Part shown: one piece after another, positions 21,825-32,876 of the stretch
Layout of the letters: every line of letters starts with the position of its first letter
How positions within the stretch are numbered: position 1 is the stretch's first letter
Notes under the pieces: generated by a model
What the model was told of the DNA's origin: nothing
Database searches by the model: none
Seen by the model: the letters and a program-made list of their open reading frames with translations, nothing else
Translations under genes and position numbers: made by a program
NCBI GenBank assembly: GCA_028532985.1
Contig: JANCIK010000006.1
Location: forward strand, 248,001 to 312,000
Origin: Stropharia rugosoannulata
Lineage: Eukaryota > Basidiomycota > Agaricomycetes > Agaricales > Strophariaceae
Direction: 5' to 3'
DNA length: 64,000 bases

Positions 21825-24300
21825 ATGCCTTCGATATCAGACATTACCTATGCAGCAGTCATGCTTGCTCTCATATCACTGGTTCTTCTACTCCGGAGTT
21901 TCGTGACATTCATCCAATCTGTAAAGGATCTGCCTGGACATAATACGAAAGATGTACTGAAGGATGCAAAATCTCCCCGTCTACCCCTTTGGGAGCAGTT
22001 CTACCACCTACATAAACAATACGGTATATCACAGACTAATAAGAACATCGGGTACTATCTTTTCTTACATTTCTACCTCGGCAGGCCCAGTAATATCCGT
22101 TCATCAAGGAAGAAAGACTTATATATGTGCGTTGTTCCGTGTCATGTTCAACCTTTCAATATATCAACGGGACGGGCCACTTACATGCATTCTACAGCTT
22201 TGGGATCTATACAGGCTGCAATAGATTTATTAGAAAAAAGGGGAGACATCTATTCCAGCAGACCACGGAACATTATGGGGTATAGTGTTTACAGTATCGG
22301 AGAAGACTGTAAAAGTTGATATAAAAATAGGGACATACTAACAGGAGGGATGCGGGGAGTTTCTATGCCATACGGTACACGATGGAGGAAGTGGAGATCC
22401 GTAAGTTCAGAGTAACTCGTTTCTTGTTCTCACTATGGCTTACACCCCAAAAAAAAACACAGCTTATGTATTCAGGATTAAATCAAGGAGCTTCTCAGAG
22501 CTACAGGCCGCTTCAGTGTGTGGAAACAGAGATATTACTGGCCGACCTCCTAGAGGAAAGCGCTCATGATAGATATAACACTCATTTTCAGAGGTACGGC
22601 GCCACCGATACCTACCACGGTCTATACTTATTGGTTTTCTCCTCTTATGCTAACTTCTAGGGTAGCTGCATCCCTCGGATACTGCATGAGCTATGGGCGG
22701 CGAGTTCGCAATATCAACGATCCGCTGCTTCTGGCTCAACAGAGTCTCGACCACCGTGAGTATCTAGTTTACAGTTGCATTTCAATATTTAACATGACCA
22801 TCTCTGTGGCTCTAGGATTTCATCAGTATGTTGTCTAGAAACTTCGACACAGTCCTGACCCTATCTGACAAGCATTCGTTCATGTCAGGTACAGGTAACT
22901 TACTTCCATTGGTACGTTATTTATATAGTTAATGATTTGATTGCGGTTAAGTGAGCCCGGTCGCTACATTGTGGACTCGGTAAGTTAACGATGTAGCTGC
23001 ATTTCCAAAGCTAACAACAAACCTATCAGCACCCATGGCTGCTAAAGCTTCCCGTATGTCAGTAGCGTTCTGCTCCGAGGACTGGTACTCATTTGAATGA
23101 CTACAGTACTGCCTACAATGGTTCAGATGGGAAGCAGAGAAGCAACGAAAACAGGACACGATGTTTCTGATGTCACTGATGAATGACGTAAAGGAGCAAA
23201 TTAGCAAGAACGCTGCCCAGCCTTCCATAGCTAAACGAGGAGTGGAGAAGCAGTCTGACTTCGGCTTAACTGACGAGGAAACAGCCTTCGCTCTTTCATC
23301 ACCCTTCGCCGCTTCCGCTACTACTGTACGTAATTTGTAATTAATCTATTTTTTTTTAAATGTCAGTCTTCATATTATATTTGCAGATGACGTCTGTACT
23401 ACAAGTTGTGATATGTAAGCATTTATTCAATTATCCAGTAACAAAAACCATAACCAGAACGTTTCTGCCCTCAGTGGCCTTGCTACACTACCCTGAAGTG
23501 CTAAAAAAGGCCCAGAACGAGATAGATGATGCTGTAGGCTGCGAAAGAATGCCCGACTTCGAGGATCAAGAGTCATTGCCGTACATTACAGCTGTAATTC
23601 GCGAGGCACTGAGGTATGACCACAGGCAGTCCATAAATTCAAGGCTGACAAAGAGTCTATTTACCACCAGATGGCGACCAGTGGCTCCGATCTCTGTACC
23701 TCATTGCAACACTACCGACGATGTATACAATTCATGCTATATTCCTAAGGGATGTACCGTAATTCCTAATGTTTAGTAAGTGCATCATCCTGATGATGTA
23801 CATGTGGACTAAACGCATCGGCTTTGACAGTGCAATGAGCAAGGATGAGGACGTGAGCATCTTTAATTTTTTGTATTCCGCATAGGTCAATTCGTCGTGC
23901 AAATAGATATTCCCATCCGCAGACCAATTTCTGCCTGAGCGCTACCTTGGTGCAGGACCACATTCAACGTTTTATTTCGGCTTCGGACGACGTGTGTGCC
24001 CAGGCATACATGTTGCCCATAGCTCACTGTATATCATAGTCAGCAGGTATGTTATTTGGTGCGTTATACGGATTTCTATTAACTAGTCTTTGTAGATTGC
24101 TGTGGGCGTTTGAAATTCTTCCCTCGCATGACAGTGAAGGGAAACCTGTGCTTCCAGACGTAAATAACTTCGTCAAAAGCGTTGTAAGATTCCCTGTTCC
24201 GTTTCCGTACCGGTTAAAGGCCAGGTCAAAGGAAAAAGTACGGCAGATTCAACAAAGCGGCGAGAAGGCAAGGGCTCTTGCAGAAAGCATGTGGCAATAG
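21825..24300 (+). CDS. Cytochrome P450 monooxygenase
   Basis: A multi-exon P450 of the fungal O-methylsterigmatocystin oxidoreductase-like kind. The ATG at 21825 starts an N-terminal membrane anchor (AAVMLALISLVLLLRSFVTF). Exons then give QYGPVISVHQGRKTYI, LGSIQAAIDLLEKRGDIYSS, MPYGTRWRKWRS, PGRYIVDSHPWLLKLP and YCLQWFRWEAEKQRK. The I-helix region reads EETAFALSSPFAASATT. The ExxR motif is AVIREALR, followed by WRPVAPISVPH. The heme-binding loop is FYFGFGRRVCPGIHVAHSSL, with the axial Cys. The end is a long basic helix (RLKARSKEKVRQIQ). Several junctions between 22650 and 23000 are approximate. It would act at the ER with a reductase partner; the substrate is unknown. Lies beside two FAD monooxygenases. 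Confidence 0.85.
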
Positions 24301-24561
24301 TATACCTCTATGTAAACTGTATAACTATTTGACCACTCACTTCAATCTTTATTCTGTACACAGAAGCGCAAGCACAGCTTCGTACGTGTTCTTAACCACC
24401 GATTTCAGGGCGTTGGCTGGCGTTGGATGTTTAATATTTAATACTTACGCGTTTTCTCATAACTCCAGCAGAATTTAAAATTCACGACTGTGTCAGATCC
24501 TTTGAACACGTGGATATAATGTAGTAGTAAGATACTATATTGCCTGCCCACTTTCTAGAGC

Positions 24562-25936
24562 TCAAAGTGACTCGCTGTCGGTCTTTATCACTGTATCCAC
24601 TTGGATTATCAAAGGTCGCAAGCCGTATTCATCCGCTGTATCGAATGCATGGGGCTTGGAAACTGGATGAGCTAGACGGGGTTGAATGGGCGTCGGCATG
24701 TCATGAAGTTGCATTGACCTCTGAGCCCATCCAAGTCCAACTCGTGCATTAATGAACATAAAGGTCAATCCAGCCATTGATGGAATACAGTTAATCGCCA
24801 AGAATTGAAGGTTGGACCCCGATCGGAAACTAGTGGAAAAGAAGATTGCCCAGATACTGCTACGGCTTAGCCAAATGTTTGTTCGAATAAAAGCTACGGA
24901 CATACGTGTAGATTAATGAGCTTTCAACGACAGCTCCTAGGCCGCTCTGCAGGAAGGGATAGTTTTGCTTAAATTGCTGTGTTTCCATTTCCAGACCAAC
25001 GTACTGTTATACGAGGTAACCTCAACCTATATGCCTGTCGGTTCAATGTCCATATTCTCCATAGAATAGCACCTGGATATTACGTAGGCATTGGATAAGA
25101 CATTAATATAATATTAGTCTTACCCGTGGTATATAGATTGGTTCTGTGAACCAGTAATTAATCAAGACTATGTAGCTGGTTTATCGAGATTGGAACATAC
25201 CCTAAAGCAAAATAAACATTGCATGATATCCAGCGGTCAAACCTTTGAGCAAATATATTGGTAGGCATGAACTGTCCAAATTGAACGGTTACGCCTATGC
25301 CGCCAACTGGCAGTGAAAGTCATAATCTATAATTTCCTCAACAATAAAAAACAATTATACGTACCTGCAAGTCCAATAAGTGTAACTATAGGCAAGATTA
25401 TAACAGTGATATTATATCCCCAGATGACCCACACCCGGTAAATCTTGAGATAGTCAGCAGAGCTATAAAGTCACGGTGATGGGACCTACTCACACACATC
25501 ATGTCATTTGTTAGCGATGCAGCAACGACCAGGGCAGATGTTACTATCTGACTTGGTTGTCCCAAGTCGCTAAAGAAGGCATTGGGGGCTTTGCCGTTCT
25601 GGTAGACAACGAATGCTTGGATGACTCGCGATAATGTCACAAGCCAGTGCTAAAGAGCGTTATTAGCGCTCGCGGTGGCTCTAGCGCTATAGAAAAGCCC
25701 ACCCCGGTGGCACACATAGCCATCACGATAGCAGAGGATATAAACGGATTTTTAAATGACCAGAGAAGTGTCATGACTCGTCCGTTGGTCGTTTTTGTCC
25801 CTGGTAACATTCTACGGGCTACTAGAAGGTACGTCGAAAGGACAAAGAGCACCATCATCGCCCCGTAAAGACTGCTTTCGACCCACAGTGTCGCAATATT
25901 CACTGATACCAATGAGAGGCCACCGTTGGCATCCAT
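24562..25936 (-). CDS. Multi-pass integral membrane protein, same family as 1-1202
   Basis: Minus-strand gene with at least five short introns. It starts at about 25936 (MDANGGLSLVSVNIATLWVE) and continues SSLYGAMMVLFVLSTYLLVA, then FISSAIVMAMCATGHWLVTL and QIVTSALVVAASLTNDMM. A third exon gives YRVWVIWGYNITVIILPIVT and a later one VGGIGVTVQFGQFMP. The last exons give GAVVESSLIYT and INCIPSMAGLTFMFINARVG followed by LGW and a polar tail ending KTDSESL. The 'VESxLYG', 'RVWVIWG', 'VESSLIY' and 'FMFINARVGLGW' positions match the gene at the left edge. Exon borders around 24990-25260 are not fully resolved. Function unknown. Confidence 0.7.
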
Positions 25937-27430
25937 TGTGTAGAGAACCGTAGGGTGTGGGTGTTTGCGTACATGTCCAGAGTAAACAGCCGTTCGATTA
26001 AGTAGCCTTCGGGGTAACCGAAGAGCCAAGGTGGGACGTTGGTGCCACCATCAAACCTATGTAGAATACATGTACTATAAATACGATATCACAAATCAAT
26101 CAACAGAGATTACAAGGTAGTAAATGACAGATGGACACGCAGTTATAGAGCTCGTGAACGTCTCTTGCAACTTGTGTAGATAGAGATTAAGCGGAATTTT
26201 ATCGATAGTACAACATGAACAACACTCTATAGGTACTCATACTTACGACACAAGTCACGGCCTTTCATCATAATTTACATATACAAAAAGTTTTACATCT
26301 GGAAATGATGGATCAACGCAATGCTCATCGTTCGAGAAAAGAATCTTTGTACTTTAGACAGCTTCCCAGAGCATATGTATCAATCAGATCAAACAGCCCA
26401 TTCACATCGTCTGAGATCAAACACCCACTGGACCCGGAAAATTCATCCAATACGGTATGTCATACCGGTAAGTATTTAGAGCAGATGACACCTACAACAA
26501 TGATACCAGTGCATGGGAGAGCACCGCAGTAGTTGCTCTCCCATCACAGCGAATGCATGAATAATACCAAATAATGCAACATCACACGGGGACATGAAAA
26601 GAAGTGTTCCTCTAGCCCAGCCTTAATCAGGCATTTCTGTGAGTCTCCTTACATGCAATAGTCCACGCATCAAGAATCCTTATCGCGAACCTGCCGCAGC
26701 ATGATTTGTGACCTATGTTGAGAATCTTCGTCCTCCTTATGACCGACCGCGTCCCCAGGTGTGTTGATGTGGAATGGACATTTTCCTTAAACATCGCTCT
26801 GTGCAACTGGATCTGAACACACTGGCCAGGCTTCTGGTTTAAATCTAAGGCGATACATGCGCACAAATGGACGGAACTTCGGACTTGAATGAATTAGAGC
26901 CTAGGATAAATACTGTTGTCCAGGACCATCTATTGAGTACTTGTATAATAGTAAGTAGCAGCCGCTGCTCGTATTGTGGCCAGTGTCGTATACATGAATC
27001 TGTATCGTCTTCTTTATATGCTTGAATCAAGAACCAGCTGCATGGAAAAACGTTATATTCCAAAATAACTTCGAAACAGCGCCCGTGGCACGTCTAGATG
27101 CACTGAGATGCTATTGGGCAACAAATAGGTATTTATAGAAATTGCGGTAATAAAGCGACTGACTGGTATGTGGGCAAGTCGGCGTCATGCAGTATTGTTC
27201 AGTAAACGTACCATGTAGTCAGGCCAACATAAGTGATACATCCGCACTGGTATTAGTGTGCAACACCTGTTCCAGTCGACGCTGGCGTGGGAGTGGTAGC
27301 GGTGCTCTTAATCATGGAGCTCGAGTCTCGATGATTTGACCGGTGTAGAAGACGCAGATGCGACCGTAGTCGGAGGGGCGCTTGCACTGACAGACGAGGC
27401 CAAGCCTGTAGAGGTCGGGCAAATAGAAAA
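25937..27430. other. Intergenic, no gene recognised
   Basis: Only short frames. It includes an 11 bp perfect inverted repeat with a 10 nt loop at 26513-26544 (arm ATGGGAGAGCA). Confidence 0.4.
26513..26544. repeat. Short stem-loop inverted repeat
   Basis: The arms ATGGGAGAGCA and TGCTCTCCCAT are exact complements around a 10 nt loop. No T-run follows and there is no evident gene to terminate; role unknown. Confidence 0.7.
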
Positions 27431-27528
27431 GGCAGTGTGTCGGTCAGTGTGGTCAGTGGGTCAGTGCATGGTCAGTGTATCAAAACACACTGACTTACCG
27501 CCAAGCCACACTGACCTCACACTGACCT
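27431..27528. repeat. CACTGACC minisatellite, array 1, fold-back arrangement
   Basis: About four GGTCAGTG units (27442-27478) are followed, after a short spacer, by CACTGACC units in the opposite orientation (27487-27528). This is a fold-back structure. Confidence 0.85.
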
Positions 27529-27973
27529 TTGCACAGCTTTTCTTACCGTAGAACATGCTTCGTCGGCACGGACACGGCTTGGACCACGGTGAGACACGGC
27601 ATTGCCTTGCCGTTCATTACTGCTGGGCAGTGTTGATCAAAAACGCAACTACGGCTTCCATGCCGATTGCCATGATAAGTCGGCTATACATCTGTGTGAT
27701 GCAGGACGAACGGGTTGTGTTAGAATACAGCCAGTAAATGTATATATGAGAAATACATCAGACTTACTATATTTCATATGTATTATAAATGTTTATAAAG
27801 CCACATACAGCTTTTATGTTCAAGCAAAAGTAATACACCATGGGTTTATTCAATCAATAATCAATGCCGAGTCTGTGTGTAGCAAACTGTATGCGTGCGG
27901 CATACTAAGAATAGTGTACTAACTACATACTTTCGGCATAACTGTGCATCGGAATCACAGACCTCACACTTAT

Positions 27974-28234
27974 TGTCACTGGTCAGTGACCCACACTGAC
28001 CCACACTGACCAACACTGACCGCACACTGACCTGCACTGACCTGCACTGACCCTACACTGACCTACACGTACCTACACTGACCCCGCACTGACCTACACT
28101 GACCTGCACTGACCTACACTGACAACACACTGACCTACACTGACTTGTACCAACTGCACACTGACCCACACTGACCTCACACTGACCTTCACTGACCCAC
28201 ACTGACCTCATCCTGGCCTTCACTGACCTCTACC
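27974..28234 (-). repeat. CACTGACC minisatellite, array 2
   Basis: Roughly two dozen units of ACACTGACC/TACACTGACC/GCACTGACC in one orientation, with 0-4 nt spacers. The first unit at 27980 (GGTCAGTG) is in the opposite orientation. Confidence 0.9.
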
Positions 28235-28724
28235 AACCAACATAGACCAACACTCGCTGTATTTGGACATGCACTAATCAATAATCATGCACACATGTAC
28301 GGAAATTATACCAAATGTACAGTGTGGAGACATGTATATTTCGGTTCACGAGCGCTGCTGTCGTGCGGCGATCATGCATCACAAGTACACGAGGGCCGTA
28401 GTATTTCACAGGCCTTGACTTATGCTTTAATTCCTTGTATTACTCAGACACTTGCATTTTACTTATTGCATCTTGTAACTTCGACGAGGGTATATAGTTC
28501 GTATTTCTTGACTTCGAGCACCTCAACTGTTGACCATATAACTGAGGTATATCCTTACTATGATTTTCTGTTACATTGTACTTATATTTCTTATGTACTT
28601 AGCTCGTATTTACACAGCTAGCTACGCAAATAAACAGTTGTTGACCATACAACTGAGCTTGCATTCACACAGATTCTTTCATACAGCACTTTCAATATTG
28701 ACAGACTCTTGTCTGCGCGTGCAG

Positions 28725-28987
28725 GGCTTGCGGGTTACTATCAGTGGGAACTTGACGCAGGTGATCATCAATTTTGGTGGCAATACAAAGGCATTCCGGA
28801 GAACAGGAATCACGGGGACGACAACGTGGATGAGGATGAGCTTATGGTATGTTTAAAATTGCTTAACTCAGACCCGAGAGCTTGATTTACACTCATTCAG
28901 CACGGTCCAGACTGTGTGAAAAAACCCAATAAACCCTTGGAAGCTCTGAGAAACATTCCAAGGCCCCGACCTCGTCCAAGAAAGTAG
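28725..28987 (+). CDS. C-terminal exons of an unrecognised gene
   Basis: Two exons, 28725-28846 and 28901-28987, are bounded by GTGCAG and CATTCAG acceptors and a GTATGT donor and join in phase 0. The first reads LAGYYQWELDAGDHQFWWQY ... GDDNVDEDELM, the second HGPDCVKKPNKPLEALRNIP and a Pro-Arg repeat tail ending at TAG. The bias is unlike random frames, so I believe this is or was coding. Upstream exons between 28250 and 28720 could not be identified. It sits between CACTGACC arrays 2 and 3, so a mobile-element gene is a possibility. Confidence 0.4.
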
Positions 28988-29150
28988 ACATGAGCCTTGA
29001 ACGCTTGAACATCTACATGTACATTATTTGAGTTACAACCATTTACATGTTGTATAGCAATCTACCCTACATGTATTTTGACTCAACCAATATGTCTTAG
29101 CATACTCTAAATTATGCCGTACTATGTTGTCCTCGTACTGGCTGTATTAC

Positions 29151-29292
29151 CTGTACACTGACTTACACACTTACCTTTGCACTGCCACACACTTACCTTT
29201 GCACCGCCACACACTGACCTACACTGACTAACACTGACCTTGCACTGACCGACACTGACCTTACACTGCCCCACTGCAGCACACTTACCTCC
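29151..29292 (-). repeat. CACTGACC minisatellite, array 3
   Basis: Diverged units CACTGACC, CACTTACC and CACTGCC in the same orientation as array 2, ending near 29292. Confidence 0.8.
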
Positions 29293-29943
29293 ACACTGCC
29301 TTTTTACTGTGCCCGTAGAGGTCGTAGTCGAGTTTCCGGCCTTGCACTATCCATCGCCGTTGATGATGAAGTCGACGCTGCCGGCAGGCTGGTTTTTCCT
29401 GCCTGAATTGCAAGAGCGAGCAGTTGAGGTCGGCGCTTCGCCCCTAAAAGGATAGAGACGGGGAATTAGAATTAGATGTGCGATGCAAAAGAGGATGACA
29501 TTAGAAGAGCACGTACCTTGCCATTGACGTCATGGAATGCTGGTGAAGACGAGGCACATTAGAACAGAAAAACATGGGGGGTATGTATTTACAATTGACG
29601 AAAGTACATCCGGGACGGCGTCGCACATAGCCGTGCAGTCTAGCAGATCAATGGGCGTAGGGGTGGCAGTGACTGTAACTGACGTTACAGTCGTGATGGT
29701 AGTGCTCGTGTTGGTCTATCGTAGTGCTCACGCTTATCCTAGCTTGTCTTCGTGCCTTGTTACCATCTTCGTTGTGGTTGTAGGCCGATGCACTTCGGCG
29801 GCTGGGGTGTGGGGCAATGGGAAAGTAATACCACAGCAATCTGCACATGAACTACGATCCACATCAGAGTTTGAGTGTTAGTTCATAACAAACAAAGTGG
29901 ATACTCACGTTGTTCAGGCACCAAAAATTAGGTACCTCTGAGT

Positions 29944-30146
29944 CTATGGGTTAGGGCCATAATACCAGCCAGGCACCGCGCCAGGCATCCAAGGCGGAAC
30001 GGGAGCGTTGTACTCTAGTTGTTCCCGGGACCGGTGACAAAGCCAAGTACAGCGTTGACATCGACGAAGGCGGTCTTATCTGCGACACTCAAGCCAACAT
30101 AGGCAGCGATGGAAGCCAGTGACAGTAGTGGAAGGCACATGTTGGC
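29944..30146 (-). pseudogene. Small secreted-protein-like remnant
   Basis: After a TGCTAG acceptor the minus strand reads MCLPLLSLASIAAYVGLSVA (signal-peptide-like) and DKTAFVDVNAVLGFVTGPGN, then a TAG. Directly downstream, in another frame, it reads EYNAPVPPWMPGAVPGWYYG and PNP before a stop. The two parts look like one short secreted protein broken by a frameshift, although an intron is also possible. Other Ser/Thr-rich minus-strand scraps at 27250-27420 and 29340-29470 may belong to the same decayed locus. Confidence 0.33.
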
Positions 30147-30597
30147 CTAGCAAAACAAGCGTGCAACCAGGAAGTCCTACAGAAAACATGAAGGCGCGAG
30201 TCAGTCTTGATTATGCAACACAAAGCTCTGAGGAAAGGAGGATAATACAGTAGGCTGACCTACCACGACGCATGCATACGCTCTGAGAGCAGGTCCCGCC
30301 ACATTCGACGTCAGCCAAATGTCACCGGGTGAGCTGGAATTACAATTGTCTGTCAGTTGGAGACTTGAGTAGTCTAGATCGTTATTCACATACGGTTTCG
30401 GTTTCGGTTTCGGTTTCCGATTTTTTTTGGGGGGCGAGGGGTATATATACATAGAACAGTATTGTTTCCTCGACAGTTGATCATCGTTCAACGTTCAACG
30501 TTCAGGCCTTCAGGCACGGTTGACGTTGGCGTTCCAGGACAGCCACTTTGCTTGGTGATGCCTGCTAAGGCAAACAAACATATCGTCACGCGTCATG

Positions 30598-31793
30598 CCC
30601 AGTGAAAACCGGTTCTGCTTCTATCTGGGCAAAACCGGCGCACCAGAAATTAGCAGCAGAGACCGTGTAAATTCCCCCCTTTCTGGCCGTTTCCGAGAGA
30701 TGAATGTTACGTCATGTCACTAAAGTGTCAACCTGTTCCGGTAATATCTGGTGATTTTCACACAATATCCGGTTCAATACGTGTAAATCTGTGTATTTCT
30801 GAGGTGCCTTTTTGGCAGTAGACGACTACATTTATATACTAATAGTAACAGTACTACACTACCGAAGTGGAATAGCATATATCTGCCAAATCACTCACCT
30901 AAGCAATATCTGTATACTAGGACTTAGATGCTCTAATTTGACTGTTAACCTCGATACTGAATACATCAAAGAATAGACTTATCTTAGACATTACTACATT
31001 GATACATCGATGGCTAAGAAGGGCGGCCTGTCAGGTAACAAGTAAAGTAATCGGCGAGTCAATGAATGAGAAGTATAGACATAGAATGTATGCACTTACA
31101 AGTGGACATACTCTACAGTATACCATATAGCACATCACGGGGCACAGAGTTCGACTATGCTCGAAGGTTGTGGCCTGTGGAAGGTTTCCTGAAGCTGTGA
31201 GTGTGATGTGAGATGAAGAGGGGTGCATATATGCACCTTGTGATCATAGATTCTGCATTTGGGGAAGATGACGCGGCAGAGGTTTGTCACAATTGGGACA
31301 ATAAGCTTTCCATAGTATATGTACGGCACCTTGATTCTTCCTTGATTCTACACCTAACGCTTGCTCACAGAAGTCAATGTTATCGAAGGTCGTGCGGTAT
31401 ACACTGCAAAGCAGTAGGATAAGTATAATTTAGCAAAGGGGAGTTCGGTCATGGTGGTAAGAAGTAAAGCTAGTAAAGAAGGCTGTCAAAATGGTTCAAT
31501 GATGTCGATGACTCGGTACAAACAAAATACAACATGGCCGTCTGCCTATTGCTTCAGCCTGTGGCTCCGTATATCACAGTAGTTGCATAGTAGACGGCTA
31601 GAAATCTAAGCTCGAACACGTTGGCAGGTGCCAAAAAAGACCTGTCCAACATGTATTAGAAGTCCAATTCCTGTCACAATATGGACACAAATTGTGACAA
31701 ATCAGAGAAGAGCGGAAAATTAACAGATATACACGGAATTACCCGTATATGCTCCGTTTCACCCAGATAATACCAGAACCGGTTTTCACTGGG
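30598..31793. mobile_element. 1.2 kb non-autonomous DNA element with terminal inverted repeats
   Basis: The ends are inverted repeats of about 32 bp. The first 20 bases, CCCAGTGAAAACCGGTTCTG, match the complement of the right end exactly, followed by TATCTGGG after four variable positions. Each end is directly flanked by CGTCATG (30591-30597 and 31794-31800), a 7 bp direct repeat that looks like a target duplication; if one base is added to each end the duplication is 5 bp (GTCAT). No transposase-like frame is present inside. Confidence 0.82.
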
Positions 31794-32039
31794 CGTCATG
31801 GCGTATTTTGTTGTTGGTGGCAAGTTGGAATCCAACTTCCAAGAGTCTGAAATGCACCTCAGGGGCTGGGCCATTCACGCGCGTGTAACATACGGGCGGC
31901 CTGTGCTAAAGATTTTCTACCTGGAGCATGAGTCGTCACAACACTGAGAGCATTTGGCTACACGGACCACTAGGGACACTTGGATAGCAGTGAGTTCATG
32001 TGATAAGGACATCGTACTCAAGAAAAGCTGGTGTTCTCA

Positions 32040-32475
32040 AGTGTCAAGGCGTCTCACAGGCAATTGTTATGCCTGTCCCTGTCCACGCCGGTGACAACGC
32101 TAGAGACGGGAGCCAGGACCAGGACCAGTGTGCTTCTCATGTACCCCCGTCCGCCTTTGCAGTGCCTGCTGCTCCGGGCAGGCGGACGAACCTACAACGA
32201 CGCACTCATGCTGAAAAGGCGCAGGACGACTCAGCCGCCCATTCACAGTTGCAAACTTCCCGGTTCCCGCTCACGTTGCACGGCACTCTGCACACGCTCA
32301 CCACCTCGCCCACACGTGCGTTACCCGTCCCCCCTCCACCTGCTTGGCGGAGCCAGCAGGCCTCGCGCTCCGGCACCCGGGTCGAATCAGGCGGGGCGTA
32401 CGTCGAGTCGTTCACTTCAGACGAAACGCTCCCCATGCCCCCTCCCCCACGGGGGGCAGCCGGCTCTATAAAAAG
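32040..32475 (+). pseudogene. Relic of the mucin-like surface-protein gene (tail region)
   Basis: The + frame has AIVMPVPVHAGD, SQDQDQCASHVPPS, LTTSPTRALPVPPPPAWRSQ and ESGGAYVESFTSDETLPMPP, collinear with the cytoplasmic tail of the gene at 4522-6455. Signal, ectodomain and transmembrane exons are missing and there are indels. The missing next segment of the tail appears 2 kb away at 34455. Confidence 0.85.
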
Positions 32476-32876
32476 GCTCTCGAGCTGGAGCTGGAGGGGG
32501 GGAGTCGGTGCATGGCAGCAGTGCGCTTGGGGCTGGGTAATGGCTTGAGTGTTACTACGTCTTTAATGCTGCGAGGTGATCAACAAAGTTCTTGGCAAAT
32601 TCGGACGGCCTGGAATGGATTCCAGATATCTGATTTTATCGGTTAGTAAAAGCCTAGAAAGGTATGAAGTACGCACAACTGTGGAATCTAACCAAGGAAT
32701 GGAGATCCATCAGCTGTGGATCAGTATCACATTCCCACAATTGTGGGATTCTTGGATAATCTCTTGATTTGCGGTCAACGTTAATTGATGCATTATCTAC
32801 GCGTACGGGCATATAAGCCTTAGGGCATTGCATCTACCACAATGTTTTCCTACATATTTTCAACTGACATAAACTC

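Noticed and set aside
27431..29292. CRISPR-like array in the CACTGACC repeats
   Set aside because: Units of 8-10 bp with 0-4 nt spacers are a minisatellite, and the DNA is eukaryotic.
30393..30420. CGGTTT repeats as a telomere or functional array
   Set aside because: Only about four units; a simple microsatellite is enough.
32206..32436. 76-codon minus-strand frame over the mucin-like relic
   Set aside because: Antisense shadow; the homologous sequence is on the + strand.
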